Under the pieces are notes generated by a model. It saw only the letters and a list, made by a program, of their open reading frames with translations. It did no database searches and was not told the DNA's origin. A program made the translations under genes and the position numbers. Positions 20,301 to 29,007 of a stretch of 64,000 nt of DNA are shown piece by piece (positions within the stretch are counted from its first letter, which is position 1; every line of letters begins with the position of its first letter). The DNA lies in assembly GCF_009711165.2 (NCBI RefSeq), contig NZ_WMID02000001.1:62001-126000 (forward strand), given 5' to 3'. The DNA is from Flavobacterium sp. MC2016-06. GTDB taxonomy: Bacteria; Bacteroidota; Bacteroidia; Flavobacteriales; Flavobacteriaceae.

Positions 20301-21167
20301 AAATTATTTATCAGTAAAAAAGACAATTTATTTGGAATAATTGATGAAGATAATCTGGCGATTACAGATAGAAAATATCAGGACATAAAATGGGTAGAAA
20401 TAAAAGACCGTTATTCCGGTTACGAAACTTTATTTTCGGCTTATAAAGTAAAAGAGAACAACAAATTTGGGCTTCTTGGTCTTAATTCAGAGATGCTTTT
20501 ACCGGCTGAATTTGATGAAATTAAACTTTCAAAAACTATTATAACTGCTAAAAAAGATTCGATTGTAAAGGTTTACGATTTTAGAGTTAAAGAGGCTTTT
20601 TCGGTAGTAATGGATAGTGTTGATATGGATTTTAATAATAATTATCATTTGTATAAAAACGGCAAAATGTTTTATATGGATTTCAATGAAAATATTACCG
20701 ATAAATATCCATATATAAGCTGGGAAGAGCAACTTAAAATAAATTATTCTAAGCTGATTGAAGAAAAATATTATCTCTCAAAAAACGACATTATAATTTA
20801 TAAAACACCTGTTGTCAGTTTTAAAGAAGTTCAAGTGTCTGTAGATTTTTTAGGAGAAAGTTTAAAAGACTTATTAATACAGGACGAGAACAATTTTTAC
20901 GGTTTATATACAGAAGATTTAAAGCAAATTCTGCCATTTATATACAATGAAATTATTGTAACAAATATTGATGATTTTTTTATTGTTAAAAAATCTGGAA
21001 AATATGGTGTAATCAATTCAAAAAGTGAAATAGTAATTCCATTTGAATATGATAGCATTTTGTTGAATAACAGAAGTTTTTTTGACTGTAAAAAAGGGAA
21101 GAAAGTTTACCATATAACACCACAAAACAAAAGAATTTATATTACCAATATAAAGAAGAAAAAATAA
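17322..21167 (+). CDS. Secreted WG-repeat protein
   Basis: I chose the ATG at 17322, because it gives a clean signal peptide (MKKNLLLLFILFPIFGFSQ). An ATG 21 codons upstream overlaps the preceding gene and destroys that signal. The mature part of the about 1281-residue protein is built of WG beta-repeats (KYGIFN, LFGLMNLDGK, KVGLIDRNGKEIIP, KFGLLGLNSEMLLPAEFDEI, KYGVINSKSEIVIPFEYDSI). These are common in Bacteroidota envelope and secreted proteins and probably form a beta-rich scaffold. No catalytic motif or sorting domain is seen. The next gene begins 4 bases after its stop, so the two are co-transcribed. Biochemical function is unknown. Confidence 0.82.
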   Translation: MKKNLLLLFILFPIFGFSQNVQVLREQAESYYDNGDFLKAYQTLNKIKDKDVLENTNVNMYKLHLENIMQYRFFKKTKLNDSLYKVYIKSNVLKSQGIYNEKSKKYTLPPVYDSIPFSERYFKYSCVYKNKQEAFVNIETGKVIVPLGNHYSILYGDYVLTAKNPKYDKFSYDEIISVFDLNGNLLFKDLNTFSLIYYPNYIRTKNKNNKYQIFDAKTKKVILDDIDYFFNPNGAIVENEIEYDNVWLPFRKNDQYYLYKMNTDGITDRHKFDTYIPLYSNFNYFDNSITKLINIKDNAASCPEKETRTCFFSYYTIVKKDNKYGIFNISKDQFYKEPIYDSISRLGNTFYNDKWINLIYGEEICPPDSDRYEGIVFKKDNLFGLMNLDGKIIVGADYDEIRYLSNEVFVLRKGLKWGFAGTQKEDKIVLPEFDYIDYLSGEFGNIACYKNKKVTKFLRNGDKADLRAQNNQKLKKHINFEESITNMNDFARVNDFDRYVFEKNGKFGLDDYYYNEILPATYSEIQFAKKNTFIASRGSKVGLIDRNGKEIIPVKCAKIEYRNPYSDLFYVTFDDGVKSIFNSKGLQLYPANIKEITNDYFDFKTKTDYVFVTEFSDAGEKNNLDKKEKSYINSALRIKDDKVERLKLEGHSFEFVNSNYIRVHNHRTAKVVFYNLKNGKIIDDIYGFNIINDDANFRFFATRANAYDTVVDSLGNEATVVHPFYEIKNDNYFFKEDDKTGVMNKNLIAANFRFPVLKNIIEKEYRNMTPNPSKEYREKASSYFKFNSNKNSLQDGVVKFDGTILFEPEIYDDIRLLHFGRIKNYDFFEENEFLKEYKNDLFACTISKRQSKTLRLITQEKEIIAEFEVKQNGNWNFCNLNKAIIIREADSVKLYDIKSKKILLKIKANQFQEDKDFGYTASYIDAKTAKNKYEKYSSKGQFIFDTIVDKNKQYYGSSNENYILKRIKKYGTINAKGKPGIPFEYDYLESKKGKLFISKKDNLFGIIDEDNLAITDRKYQDIKWVEIKDRYSGYETLFSAYKVKENNKFGLLGLNSEMLLPAEFDEIKLSKTIITAKKDSIVKVYDFRVKEAFSVVMDSVDMDFNNNYHLYKNGKMFYMDFNENITDKYPYISWEEQLKINYSKLIEEKYYLSKNDIIIYKTPVVSFKEVQVSVDFLGESLKDLLIQDENNFYGLYTEDLKQILPFIYNEIIVTNIDDFFIVKKSGKYGVINSKSEIVIPFEYDSILLNNRSFFDCKKGKKVYHITPQNKRIYITNIKKKK

Positions 21168-21171
21168 GATT

Positions 21172-22632
21172 ATGAAAGAAACACTTTACGGTTTACTTCT
21201 TTTAGCATTTATTGCTTGCAAGGGTCAAAAAAAAGAGGATAACATTCCTGTTCAGGAAAACAATGCTTATATAATTGGGGATTATCAAATCGATCCCAAA
21301 AATAAAACGGTAGCAAGATACGGAATGACAGGTGGCGTAAATTGGGACGGATTTATGTATACTGTAGACCCAAAAATCAATTTTGATACTACGGCCTTAA
21401 TTTTTATAGGCCAGCATGTCTTTGTTAAAGAGGATTTACCAAAAGATTGCAATTTTGATGCTATCGAAGTCATTAAATCAGATGATCGATTGGAAATTTT
21501 TAGTGATCAGAACAAAATCTATACTTATATGCTTGGAAGTGGATTTTCATCAGTAGATATTTCTTCATTAAAAAAACTTAGGAATAATATATATCTTGAC
21601 CCCAGCGGTGATTTGGTGCTTTTAACGGGTGATTACGAATTAAGACTAGCACGGATACAACAACCCAACGGTATTGACCTAAATACAGTTGAATATATCG
21701 CCAGCAATTACATAAAAGATAAAAACGGCTTGTATTTATGCCCCCAATATGGGAGTCGTACGGGAATGAGTACCGCGAAGTTAACGAAAGTTAGTGATGG
21801 AGATGGTACTATCAGTAAATCGGTAGTTACAAAAAACTATTTTACGTATGGTAAAAAAGTATTTGCAACGACAACTACGCCTTTAGAAATGAAGCTTGAT
21901 GAAACGAAAATGTGGGAAATTTTTATAGATGAATATTCCAACTTCAGTATATTGACAGATGGTAAGAATGCTTATGAAAATGAAAGATATGGTTATACAG
22001 GCCACGATCCTAAAATCAAATTTCGAATGGTCAATGCTCTTTTCTTTGAAGGTATTAATATTAAATATGTATTCTCAAATGAGCTAACGTTTATTCCAAA
22101 AAACAAATCAGACTTGTTGTTTACTGGAGCTAATAATTACGAAAACAAGAATCTAGGATTCTTAATTCAAACCTCCAAGAGTTATTATCGTATTCCTTTT
22201 AGATTTGAGGCAAAAAAAATAAATAAAGTGTTTATATATAATATTGACACCAAAAAAGAAGAAGAATTAAAGAAGGAAGATTTTCATTATTTAAAAAACA
22301 ATATTTACATCTATAAGAACCGTCTTTTTTCAAGTGGCAGACCTGTTTATACCACAATGAATATTAAAAGCATTAGGTTATTATATAAAGGAGATATTAA
22401 AACTAATTTTATTTCAGATGGGAAAAAAGTGATGTGTATTGGAAACAGGACAGGCTACAGCATAAAAAAAATTAATGATGTGGAATTTGTTTTAGCAGAA
22501 GAAAATAGCATAAGTGATTTTTCAAAATTAAAAATCGTAAATGAAAATGTTCTTATAGATGATAAAAATATATACAATATAGATATTTGTACTCCAATAG
22601 AAAAATTAGGACTTCAAATAAAAACATTTTAA
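21172..22632 (+). CDS. Lipoprotein with DKNYY-like repeats
   Basis: The 486-residue protein has a lipoprotein signal ending FIAC (lipidated C16). The rest is beta-rich, with recurring words of the type YIKDKNGLY and LIDDKNIYNID. These resemble the DKNYY family of Bacteroidota and Fusobacteria, although I am not certain of membership. It sits 4 bases after the WG-repeat gene and before a strong terminator. It is probably a periplasmic or surface partner of that protein. No enzymatic motif is visible. Confidence 0.6.
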   Translation: MKETLYGLLLLAFIACKGQKKEDNIPVQENNAYIIGDYQIDPKNKTVARYGMTGGVNWDGFMYTVDPKINFDTTALIFIGQHVFVKEDLPKDCNFDAIEVIKSDDRLEIFSDQNKIYTYMLGSGFSSVDISSLKKLRNNIYLDPSGDLVLLTGDYELRLARIQQPNGIDLNTVEYIASNYIKDKNGLYLCPQYGSRTGMSTAKLTKVSDGDGTISKSVVTKNYFTYGKKVFATTTTPLEMKLDETKMWEIFIDEYSNFSILTDGKNAYENERYGYTGHDPKIKFRMVNALFFEGINIKYVFSNELTFIPKNKSDLLFTGANNYENKNLGFLIQTSKSYYRIPFRFEAKKINKVFIYNIDTKKEEELKKEDFHYLKNNIYIYKNRLFSSGRPVYTTMNIKSIRLLYKGDIKTNFISDGKKVMCIGNRTGYSIKKINDVEFVLAEENSISDFSKLKIVNENVLIDDKNIYNIDICTPIEKLGLQIKTF

Positions 22633-22684
22633 AGACATACAAACTGCTTATATAGGTTTAGTCAAAAAATGGAAAAAAGACATT

Positions 22685-22717
22685 AAAAAAAGCAAAACTG
22701 CATAGTTTTGCTTTTTT
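22685..22717 (+). terminator. Rho-independent terminator
   Basis: AAAAAAGCAAAACT and AGTTTTGCTTTTTT form a perfect stem around a GCAT loop, with the T tract in the 3' arm. It lies about 50 bases after the lipoprotein stop. Its A tract also gives the mirror form for the opposite strand. Confidence 0.85.
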
Positions 22718-22853
22718 AATTGATTTGTCCACTTACTGGAAAATTTAATTTTTCATGGAAGTTTTTTTTTTAGATGATATATTTTCAAGCCGTTTACCTT
22801 TTCTTAAAAACATAGTATTCTAAATACTTGTACAAAAATTACATGAACTCCAT

Positions 22854-24374
22854 TTATTTAAAAATGTTCATTTTCTCCTCATAAATTGGACTTTGAACAC
22901 TTAGAAAATTTAAAACACTATGAAAAACATAGTTTTGATTTAGTTCTTTATTCGGTTTTAGCTGTTTTTTACTGTCAGACATCCAAACAATAAAAGGAAT
23001 CTCATATTGTTCTTTTGGAGCAATACTTATTGGCATTCCATGCATGTATAGATTATTCTCGCCCAATGATTCTCCATGATCTGAAACAAAAATCATGGTG
23101 CTGTTATACTCTTTTAACTGCTTTAAATCTTCAATTACATTATGCAAGATATAGTCGGTATAAACAATCGTATTATCATAAGCATTTACCAATTCGGTTT
23201 GAGAACAATTTCCTAACTCAACACTATTACAAACAGGTTTAAAAGTCTCAAATTGAGGCGGGTATTTTTTGCTGTACGTTGGCCCATGACTGGTACTTGT
23301 ATGCAGTATTATCAATATTTTATTTTTTGTACTTGCTAATATCTGTTCTTTTAATCCAGTCAAAAGAACTTCATCATAGTTACACCCTTCACCTTTACAA
23401 TTTGGGCGTAAAACATCACGATTTTGATAATTTTTAATGTGAATTGGCGGTTCTCCCCAATTTGAAGTTCTCCAGATAACTTCTACATTATTGCGGTATA
23501 AATAATTAGGAAGCACTTCATATAAATCATCGGTTCTTTTATGTTCCAGAATAGATTTTACACCAGCCGTAGTGTATGTTGCAAAAGAGGTAGCATTAAA
23601 ATGATATAAATTTGGTGTTTTAGAAAGCAGTGGATTTGTGTTTTTCTTGTATCCGTATAAAGAAAAATTTTGGCTTCGCGCTGATTCTCCAATTACTAAA
23701 ACCACAATCGCTTTTTTGTTGTCTTTTATAGTTGCATTAGGCAATAAAATCTCTTTTTCATTCTTTTTATGCTTATGAATATAAAAAAGAGAAACATTTA
23801 CAGAGTAGGACCAAGGCATAGCAAGACCACCTAATCTTTTAGAGTTTTTATCAATCCATAACCAATTGCTAGCATTAGCAAATACTAAAATTAAAATCAG
23901 CAATAAGGTAAGTGAAGTAGTAATTGAAAATTTCTTAAAAGTTTCGTTTATAATTTTGGTTTTTATAATATAAATACTCGGAATAATACCAAGTAGAATT
24001 ACATAGAAGATTAATTTTATGGAGAAAAAACTGCTAGACTCTTCAACGTTGGTATTAAGGATATTACCAACCATACTTTCGTCGATTATAACACTGTAAG
24101 TATTAACAAAATATATAGCAATTGAGTTAATAATGAAAAATAAAACCAATAAAAATTTCCCCACATATTGTGATAGAAAAAACACGAGATAAAAAACTAA
24201 AAAATTGGCAGCCAGCATTGCTATTACTAGACTAACAATGATTGTAATACCATTAAAACTACTAGAATCGAGATTATTAAATACGAAAGAAAAAAAAGGA
24301 TAATGAAAGAATAAAAAATTGAGAAAACTCATTAATAGCGCAAAATGAGTTAGTCTTAAATTATTTTTGAACAT
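22854..24374 (-). CDS. EptA-family phosphoethanolamine transferase
   Basis: The 506-residue inner-membrane enzyme has five N-terminal transmembrane helices (to about residue 165) and a periplasmic alkaline-phosphatase/sulfatase-fold domain. Metal-site landmarks are visible: IGE at 228-230, a nucleophile Thr at 268 or 269 (ATYTTAG), HGP at 363-365, SDHGES at 431-436 and H445. The family transfers phosphoethanolamine to lipid A, which lowers binding of polymyxin and host cationic peptides. The two Cys that flank the nucleophile in proteobacterial EptA/MCR are absent, although C326 and C331 remain. It overlaps the PAP2 gene upstream by 14 bases, which suggests that phosphate removal and headgroup addition are coupled. 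Confidence 0.88.
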   Translation of the reverse strand: MFKNNLRLTHFALLMSFLNFLFFHYPFFSFVFNNLDSSSFNGITIIVSLVIAMLAANFLVFYLVFFLSQYVGKFLLVLFFIINSIAIYFVNTYSVIIDESMVGNILNTNVEESSSFFSIKLIFYVILLGIIPSIYIIKTKIINETFKKFSITTSLTLLLILILVFANASNWLWIDKNSKRLGGLAMPWSYSVNVSLFYIHKHKKNEKEILLPNATIKDNKKAIVVLVIGESARSQNFSLYGYKKNTNPLLSKTPNLYHFNATSFATYTTAGVKSILEHKRTDDLYEVLPNYLYRNNVEVIWRTSNWGEPPIHIKNYQNRDVLRPNCKGEGCNYDEVLLTGLKEQILASTKNKILIILHTSTSHGPTYSKKYPPQFETFKPVCNSVELGNCSQTELVNAYDNTIVYTDYILHNVIEDLKQLKEYNSTMIFVSDHGESLGENNLYMHGMPISIAPKEQYEIPFIVWMSDSKKQLKPNKELNQNYVFHSVLNFLSVQSPIYEEKMNIFK

Positions 24375-25188
24375 ATACTGTAGTAATTTTATAGATTGAA
24401 ATAATTAAACAAACTAAAGATAAATCAAAGATTATTAAATTTTCATTAAGAATTTTGATTACTAATAAAACACAAAAAATTAAAAATGTCAAAATGAAAA
24501 TTGGATAGTACTTTTTATTGTTAACCCAAGCCCAAATTTTATATTTTTCATTTATAAAAATACCTAGAAGCGCACAGATGTATCCTACAATGCTTCCAGC
24601 AACAACATCAAGCGGATAATGTGCTCCAATTGCAACTCTGGTTAAGACAAGCATTGATCCTACAATAAGAACTAAACTGCACCACAGTATTTTATAATTT
24701 AGTTTTTTGGGCATAAATGCAATTAATAAAATGGTAAGCGTTGCAAAAACAGTTATTGAATGTCCCGAAGGTAAACTATTACAGCCATGTAATGTTTTGC
24801 CAATGATTACGAAACTATTATTATTAAATACTGCTGCAGGTCTTGGCACTGCAAATATTTTTTTTAAGATACAAGAAAATATAAGAGCAAATATAGATGC
24901 CGACAACAAAGACTCCCATATTTTAGGAGCATAGACAACAAATATGCTTAAGAATGAAAAATTGACCAATGTGTTTCCTACTTCGCTAAGATTATACTCT
25001 ATGACAGGAAACTGAGATAATTTAGCATTAAGGTAAAAAAAACTATCCTTTTGAATCTGAATGTAAGAATGTACATTGATTGCATTTCTCTTATACAGAA
25101 GAAGTAGAATGACAAGTACCAAAGAGATTGGTAAATAAAGAATAGATAATTTTAGTTTTGCACAATTGTGAGTCGTAATTGCATTCAT
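24361..25188 (-). CDS. PAP2-superfamily membrane phosphatase (LpxE/LpxF-like)
   Basis: The 275-residue polytopic protein carries the three acid-phosphatase signatures: K109 with RP at 116-117 (KKIFAVPRP), SLPSGHS around 138-144, and RVAIGAHYPLD with R184, H190 and D194. It could be a lipid A 1- or 4'-phosphatase, or an undecaprenyl- or phosphatidylglycerol-phosphate phosphatase. The lipid A role is favoured because its gene overlaps that of the EptA-family transferase. A candidate regulator-binding repeat lies about 90-110 bases upstream. Confidence 0.82.
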   Translation of the reverse strand: MNAITTHNCAKLKLSILYLPISLVLVILLLLYKRNAINVHSYIQIQKDSFFYLNAKLSQFPVIEYNLSEVGNTLVNFSFLSIFVVYAPKIWESLLSASIFALIFSCILKKIFAVPRPAAVFNNNSFVIIGKTLHGCNSLPSGHSITVFATLTILLIAFMPKKLNYKILWCSLVLIVGSMLVLTRVAIGAHYPLDVVAGSIVGYICALLGIFINEKYKIWAWVNNKKYYPIFILTFLIFCVLLVIKILNENLIIFDLSLVCLIISIYKITTVYVQK

Positions 25189-25275
25189 CAGTTAGATTTT
25201 TTTGGTGAAAATTTTATAGCTGCTAAAAATGTATTTTGGTTGAATACAATTTTGAGGATAAAACTCCACTTCAAA

Positions 25276-25304
25276 TCTGAATCAATTTTGAATTTTTTGA
25301 ATTT
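25276..25304 (-). promoter_or_regulatory. Candidate direct-repeat regulator site (PAP2-eptA-type operon)
   Basis: In the direction of the PAP2 gene the site contains ATTCAAAAAATTCAAAATTG followed by a third ATTCA. The second and third copies are 11 bases apart. It is a looser version of the repeat described before the diacylglycerol-kinase gene. Confidence 0.4.
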
Positions 25305-25325
25305 GGTTTGTTTAATTACAATTAA

Positions 25326-25505
25326 TTAACAATAATTTATCAAATAAAGGGTTTCGTTTAATTTTGTAAAATCTTGTGGTGTCATTCCTGTTTTAATTTT
25401 AAACAGACGGCTAAAATAGTGCGGATAGTTAAATCCTGAGGCATACATAATTCTACTAAAAGAATCTGAATGATTCAACAATATTAAAAGAAGCTGAGCA
25501 ATCAA
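25326..25505 (-). pseudogene. Remnant of an AraC-family regulator C-terminus
   Basis: Reading from 25505 down to a TAA at 25328-25326 gives about 59 open codons with no proper start, including SFSRIMYASGFNYPHYFSRL and FKIKTGMTPQDF. This is the second helix-turn-helix of an AraC/XylS DNA-binding domain (compare the family consensus IAxxxGFxxxxYFsrxFkkxxGxtPxxfr). The first helix-turn-helix and the entire sensor domain are missing. It begins directly after, and in frame with, the stop codon of the lipid-kinase gene. It is most simply a degraded gene left by deletion. Confidence 0.75.
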
Positions 25506-26387
25506 TTAATCTACAAGAACACAGAGACCTTTTTCAATTAGTGAAATATTCAGAATATTGGTCTTTAAGTTGTAACTCTCACCATCAATTTGAGTATCGA
25601 GATAAATTGCTTCTGGTACTTCAATTATTAGACTTTTTATAAGACTATGTTCTGCTTTTTTAAAATCCTGTATTTTATTAGTGAGTACTTTTATGCCCAG
25701 CGTAATTTTTTCTAAAAAGGAAAGATGCGGAATTACTACTAAATCCAGCCATCCGTCTGTAAGACTTGCTTTTGGAGTAAGGCTCATATTATAGCCCATT
25801 TCATTAGAATTGGAAACAAACAAAATAAGTGGTTTAGTGCGTACGACTTTATTGTCAAAGAAGAGTACAGATACTCTTGGTTTAAATTCTATGCTCGAAA
25901 AAATAGAAGCTTTAATATAAGCAAGCAAGGTTCTGTTTCCTGACTGTTCGTATTTTTTAATAATCATCGAATCGATGCCGATTCCCATATTGCTAAAAAA
26001 ATAATGCTCATTTACTTTACCCACATCCATTGAAATATCTTTACCGGCTTTAATTATTTCCACAGCGTCCTTTATATCTCTAGGAATATTTAAGTTAGAC
26101 GCCAGTCCATTACCAGATCCTACAGGTATAATTCCAAGTTTTATTTTAGTTCCTATAAGGCAGGAAGCAACTTCGTTAATAGTGCCGTCACCTCCGCAGG
26201 CAACAATATAATGCGGATTTTCTGCAACAATTTTTTGAACAAGTTCAATAGCATGTTTTTTATGTTTTGTATAAGCTGCTTCAATTCTATATTCAGATTC
26301 AGGGAAACAGCTTTTTAAAAATGGTAAAGAAATATTGTGTTTTCCTTTTCCGGAAATAGGATTAATTACAAAATGTATATAGGTCAT
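25506..26387 (-). CDS. Diacylglycerol kinase-like lipid kinase (DAGK_cat family)
   Basis: The 293-residue soluble protein has the DAGK catalytic signatures INPISGKGK (8-16), CGGDGTINEV (64-73, nucleotide-binding GGDGT) and PVGSGNGLA (88-96), followed by a beta-sandwich C-terminal domain, as in YegS/BmrU/DgkB enzymes. It would phosphorylate diacylglycerol or a related lipid using ATP. A link to the neighbouring EptA-family enzyme is plausible, because phosphoethanolamine transfer from phosphatidylethanolamine releases diacylglycerol, which such kinases recycle. An AraC remnant follows its stop, and a strong direct repeat lies about 93-114 bases upstream. Confidence 0.85.
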   Translation of the reverse strand: MTYIHFVINPISGKGKHNISLPFLKSCFPESEYRIEAAYTKHKKHAIELVQKIVAENPHYIVACGGDGTINEVASCLIGTKIKLGIIPVGSGNGLASNLNIPRDIKDAVEIIKAGKDISMDVGKVNEHYFFSNMGIGIDSMIIKKYEQSGNRTLLAYIKASIFSSIEFKPRVSVLFFDNKVVRTKPLILFVSNSNEMGYNMSLTPKASLTDGWLDLVVIPHLSFLEKITLGIKVLTNKIQDFKKAEHSLIKSLIIEVPEAIYLDTQIDGESYNLKTNILNISLIEKGLCVLVD

Positions 26388-26479
26388 TATTTTAATAATT
26401 TATTGGTAAAAAGGTAATCCGCTCTTTGATACCATTCAATATAGAGGTTAACCGAAAATTTGCATAAAGTTTCGAGATG

Positions 26480-26501
26480 AATTCTGAATTAATTCTGAAT
26501 T
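26480..26501 (-). promoter_or_regulatory. Candidate OmpR-type regulator box (direct repeat, 11-bp period)
   Basis: In the direction of the lipid-kinase gene, two copies of the 11-mer ATTCAGAATTA lie head to tail (the second one base short of complete). The same 22 bases recur exactly at 40979-41000. An 11-base period is the classical arrangement for OmpR/PhoB-family dimers, and a gene for such a regulator lies at 30763-31440. Confidence 0.6.
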
Positions 26502-26586
26502 TGTATTAAATATATTACTTTTTAAATTGTAACTATAAAAAATTAAGAAATTCAGTATTTTTAAGTTTATTGTATACTATTTTATT

Positions 26587-28998
26587 TTAAAATTTATAAC
26601 TGCATCCAAATCTAATAACTTGTGTTTCAAGATAATCATCACTGTTGTAGCTAAAATTTGAGCCTTGAATTTCTTTTTTAATCACAAGAGTATTAAACAA
26701 GTCTGATGCATTTAAGAAAATTTCTCCCTTTCCTTTTTGAACCGTTTTTTTAATTCCAGCATCTACAGAAAACCGAGACTTAATTTTTCCCTGAGGAATA
26801 ATATCTGGGGCTAAATACAATGCTGAGAGTTGTCCTGTCAATGTTTTTGAAAAAGTAAAAGTATTGTTCCATTTTGCATTTCCAGAAATCATTTTCTGTT
26901 GGTCAGCATGGTAAACAACTGGAACAGGGTATAAGTTAGTTACAGTAAAAGCATCAATTCTATTTTGGTAAATATTTCCATTAAGATTAAAAGAATACCA
27001 AGAGGCAGTTTCAGTAGAGAAAATCATTTCTAAACCTGTTGAAGCGCTTTTACCTGCATTTTGAAAAACAGCATAGATAAGATTGCTGTCTGGTGCAGTA
27101 GAAGCAATTCTGGTAATAGTTCCATCAACTATTCGATGATAGATTGATGCCGTAAAATATGATTTTGAGAAATTAGTTTTATAACCTAATTCAAAAGCAT
27201 CTGTAAACTGCGGACGCAGGGCAGGATTCCCGACTTTTATAATTTCGGCATCATCGTATTTTGGAAAGATCCGGATATCTACCTCACTTGGTCTGTCAAC
27301 TCTTCGGTTGTAGAAGGCAGTTAGTTTATTTTTATCATTTATTTTATAAGCAAACTGCATGTTCGGAAAAGGCTTTGCATAATCATAACCGTCACTTTTA
27401 TAGGTTGGATGATTTGGATTTACATCATAAATAAGATGCACATATTCTAATCGAAGCCCAATTTCTGCCTCGATTTTATTATTTTCATAAATGTAGTTGC
27501 CATATACAGCTGGTATGATTTCCTTGTACGTTGCCCATCCGCCCGCATCAGAATCTAATGGAGAATTTACACCGGGGAAAAATTGCATATTGGTTGGAAT
27601 TTCTCTGTTTCTGAATTTTAAACCCGTTTCAAAACGTCCATATTTTAAAGGCTGAATATAGTCAACATTAATATCAACTACCTTTTCATCAGACAAAAGT
27701 TTAAAGGCATCTCTGCCCGTAAAATTAGGTAAGATATTATCAAAGAAATATTTTTCATCTTCTCTGTGATACGTGTAATTAATTCCAGCATTTAATTTAC
27801 GTCCCGCTTCTTCAAATTTATGCTGATAAGAACCACTGATCATTACAGTCGTTTTTAGTTCATCTTCTAAGAATTCCCAAAGGCGGAGTCTTTGCGAAAG
27901 ATCTTCATTAAAAAAGGGTTCCTGTCCGTGGTCTATTATTTTTTCAGTTCCAAATAAACCTGAGAAAGAAAAAGTATTGGCTTCGCTGTAATTCCAGTCA
28001 ATGCCTGCTTTTAAGGTAGTAAAATGCGTATCGCGATTTCGTTTCGTTTGTTGTTTTATGATAGTGCCATCATCATAAGTTCTAGTCACGAATTCATTTT
28101 TATTGAGTGTTTCTGTATACAGATAATCTGCTTGTAAATAAGTATTTACTTTGTTTTTTCGGTAATTAAGCGAAAGGCTCGGATTGATTTTTGGTGTTAT
28201 CTGATATTGAGGTGTCATTTGAGGCAGATTTGCTTTTCTTTCCCACAATGATCCATATCCTGAACTAATGCCTGCTTTTCCGTTAAAACCTTCCTGCTTG
28301 TTTTTTTTGTAAACAATGTTGATGATTCCGGCATTACCATTAGCATCAAATTTAGCAGAAGGATTGTTTATAATTTCGATTTTTTCGATTGCCGATGCTG
28401 GAATATTATCCAGTCCAGATTGGTTTCCAAAACCTGTTAAAGCGGTTTGCTTTCCATCAATAAGCACCATTACTTTATCATTTCCTCTAAGCTGTACTTT
28501 TCCGTCCTGTACTGTAACGCCCGGAAGGTTCTGCATCGATTGAAGGACTGAGCCTCCGCTTTGAGTAATGTTATCAGCAACAGAAAAGATTTTCTTTTCC
28601 ATTTTAGAAGTTTGATTTTCGGCTTGTGCGGTCACTACCACTTCTGCCAAAGTATTAATATCTTCTTCTATTCCTATTTTAGATAAGTCAAGAAAATCAG
28701 ATAATGTGCCTACAAATAAACTTTGTTTTTTGGGCTTGAATCCTACAGAACTAATTTCGAGAATGTAGTTTCCAGAAGTGATATTAGAAAAAGTAAAGCG
28801 GCCGTTTTCATCTGAAATAACGCCCGAGGTGATGGTTTCTGTTTTAGCATTTTTCAGCACAATATTTACAAAAGGTACGTTCGTTTTGCTTGTCTTATCG
28901 ATGATATGACCGGAGATTGAAACACTTTTGTTTTGTGCAGCTACTTTTGAAATTAGGAGTATAAATAAGGATAGTAGTAAAAAAAATCTAGTTTTCAT
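26587..28998 (-). CDS. TonB-dependent outer-membrane receptor (OMP_b-brl family)
   Basis: The 803-residue protein has a signal peptide (1-21, KVAAQ), an N-terminal carboxypeptidase-regulatory-like domain (about 25-105: GHIIDKTSKTNVPFVNI), a plug region with LAEVVVTAQ, MQNLPGVTVQDGKVQLRG and the KIEIINNPSAKFDANGNAG signature, and a long C-terminal beta barrel ending in an aromatic (CSYKF). This layout matches TonB-dependent receptors of the barrel family common in Flavobacterium. The ligand is unknown. It follows the PepSY-like gene by 9 bases and the kinase-regulator pair before it, forming one likely operon. Confidence 0.88.
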   Translation of the reverse strand: MKTRFFLLLSLFILLISKVAAQNKSVSISGHIIDKTSKTNVPFVNIVLKNAKTETITSGVISDENGRFTFSNITSGNYILEISSVGFKPKKQSLFVGTLSDFLDLSKIGIEEDINTLAEVVVTAQAENQTSKMEKKIFSVADNITQSGGSVLQSMQNLPGVTVQDGKVQLRGNDKVMVLIDGKQTALTGFGNQSGLDNIPASAIEKIEIINNPSAKFDANGNAGIINIVYKKNKQEGFNGKAGISSGYGSLWERKANLPQMTPQYQITPKINPSLSLNYRKNKVNTYLQADYLYTETLNKNEFVTRTYDDGTIIKQQTKRNRDTHFTTLKAGIDWNYSEANTFSFSGLFGTEKIIDHGQEPFFNEDLSQRLRLWEFLEDELKTTVMISGSYQHKFEEAGRKLNAGINYTYHREDEKYFFDNILPNFTGRDAFKLLSDEKVVDINVDYIQPLKYGRFETGLKFRNREIPTNMQFFPGVNSPLDSDAGGWATYKEIIPAVYGNYIYENNKIEAEIGLRLEYVHLIYDVNPNHPTYKSDGYDYAKPFPNMQFAYKINDKNKLTAFYNRRVDRPSEVDIRIFPKYDDAEIIKVGNPALRPQFTDAFELGYKTNFSKSYFTASIYHRIVDGTITRIASTAPDSNLIYAVFQNAGKSASTGLEMIFSTETASWYSFNLNGNIYQNRIDAFTVTNLYPVPVVYHADQQKMISGNAKWNNTFTFSKTLTGQLSALYLAPDIIPQGKIKSRFSVDAGIKKTVQKGKGEIFLNASDLFNTLVIKKEIQGSNFSYNSDDYLETQVIRFGCSYKF

Positions 28999-29007
28999 AT
29001 CTGGCTT

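Noticed and set aside
24707-24934. Open frame on the + strand opposite the PAP2 gene
   Set aside because: It is the antisense of conserved PAP2 motifs, has no start context and no recognisable product. The same reasoning removed other antisense frames across the window.
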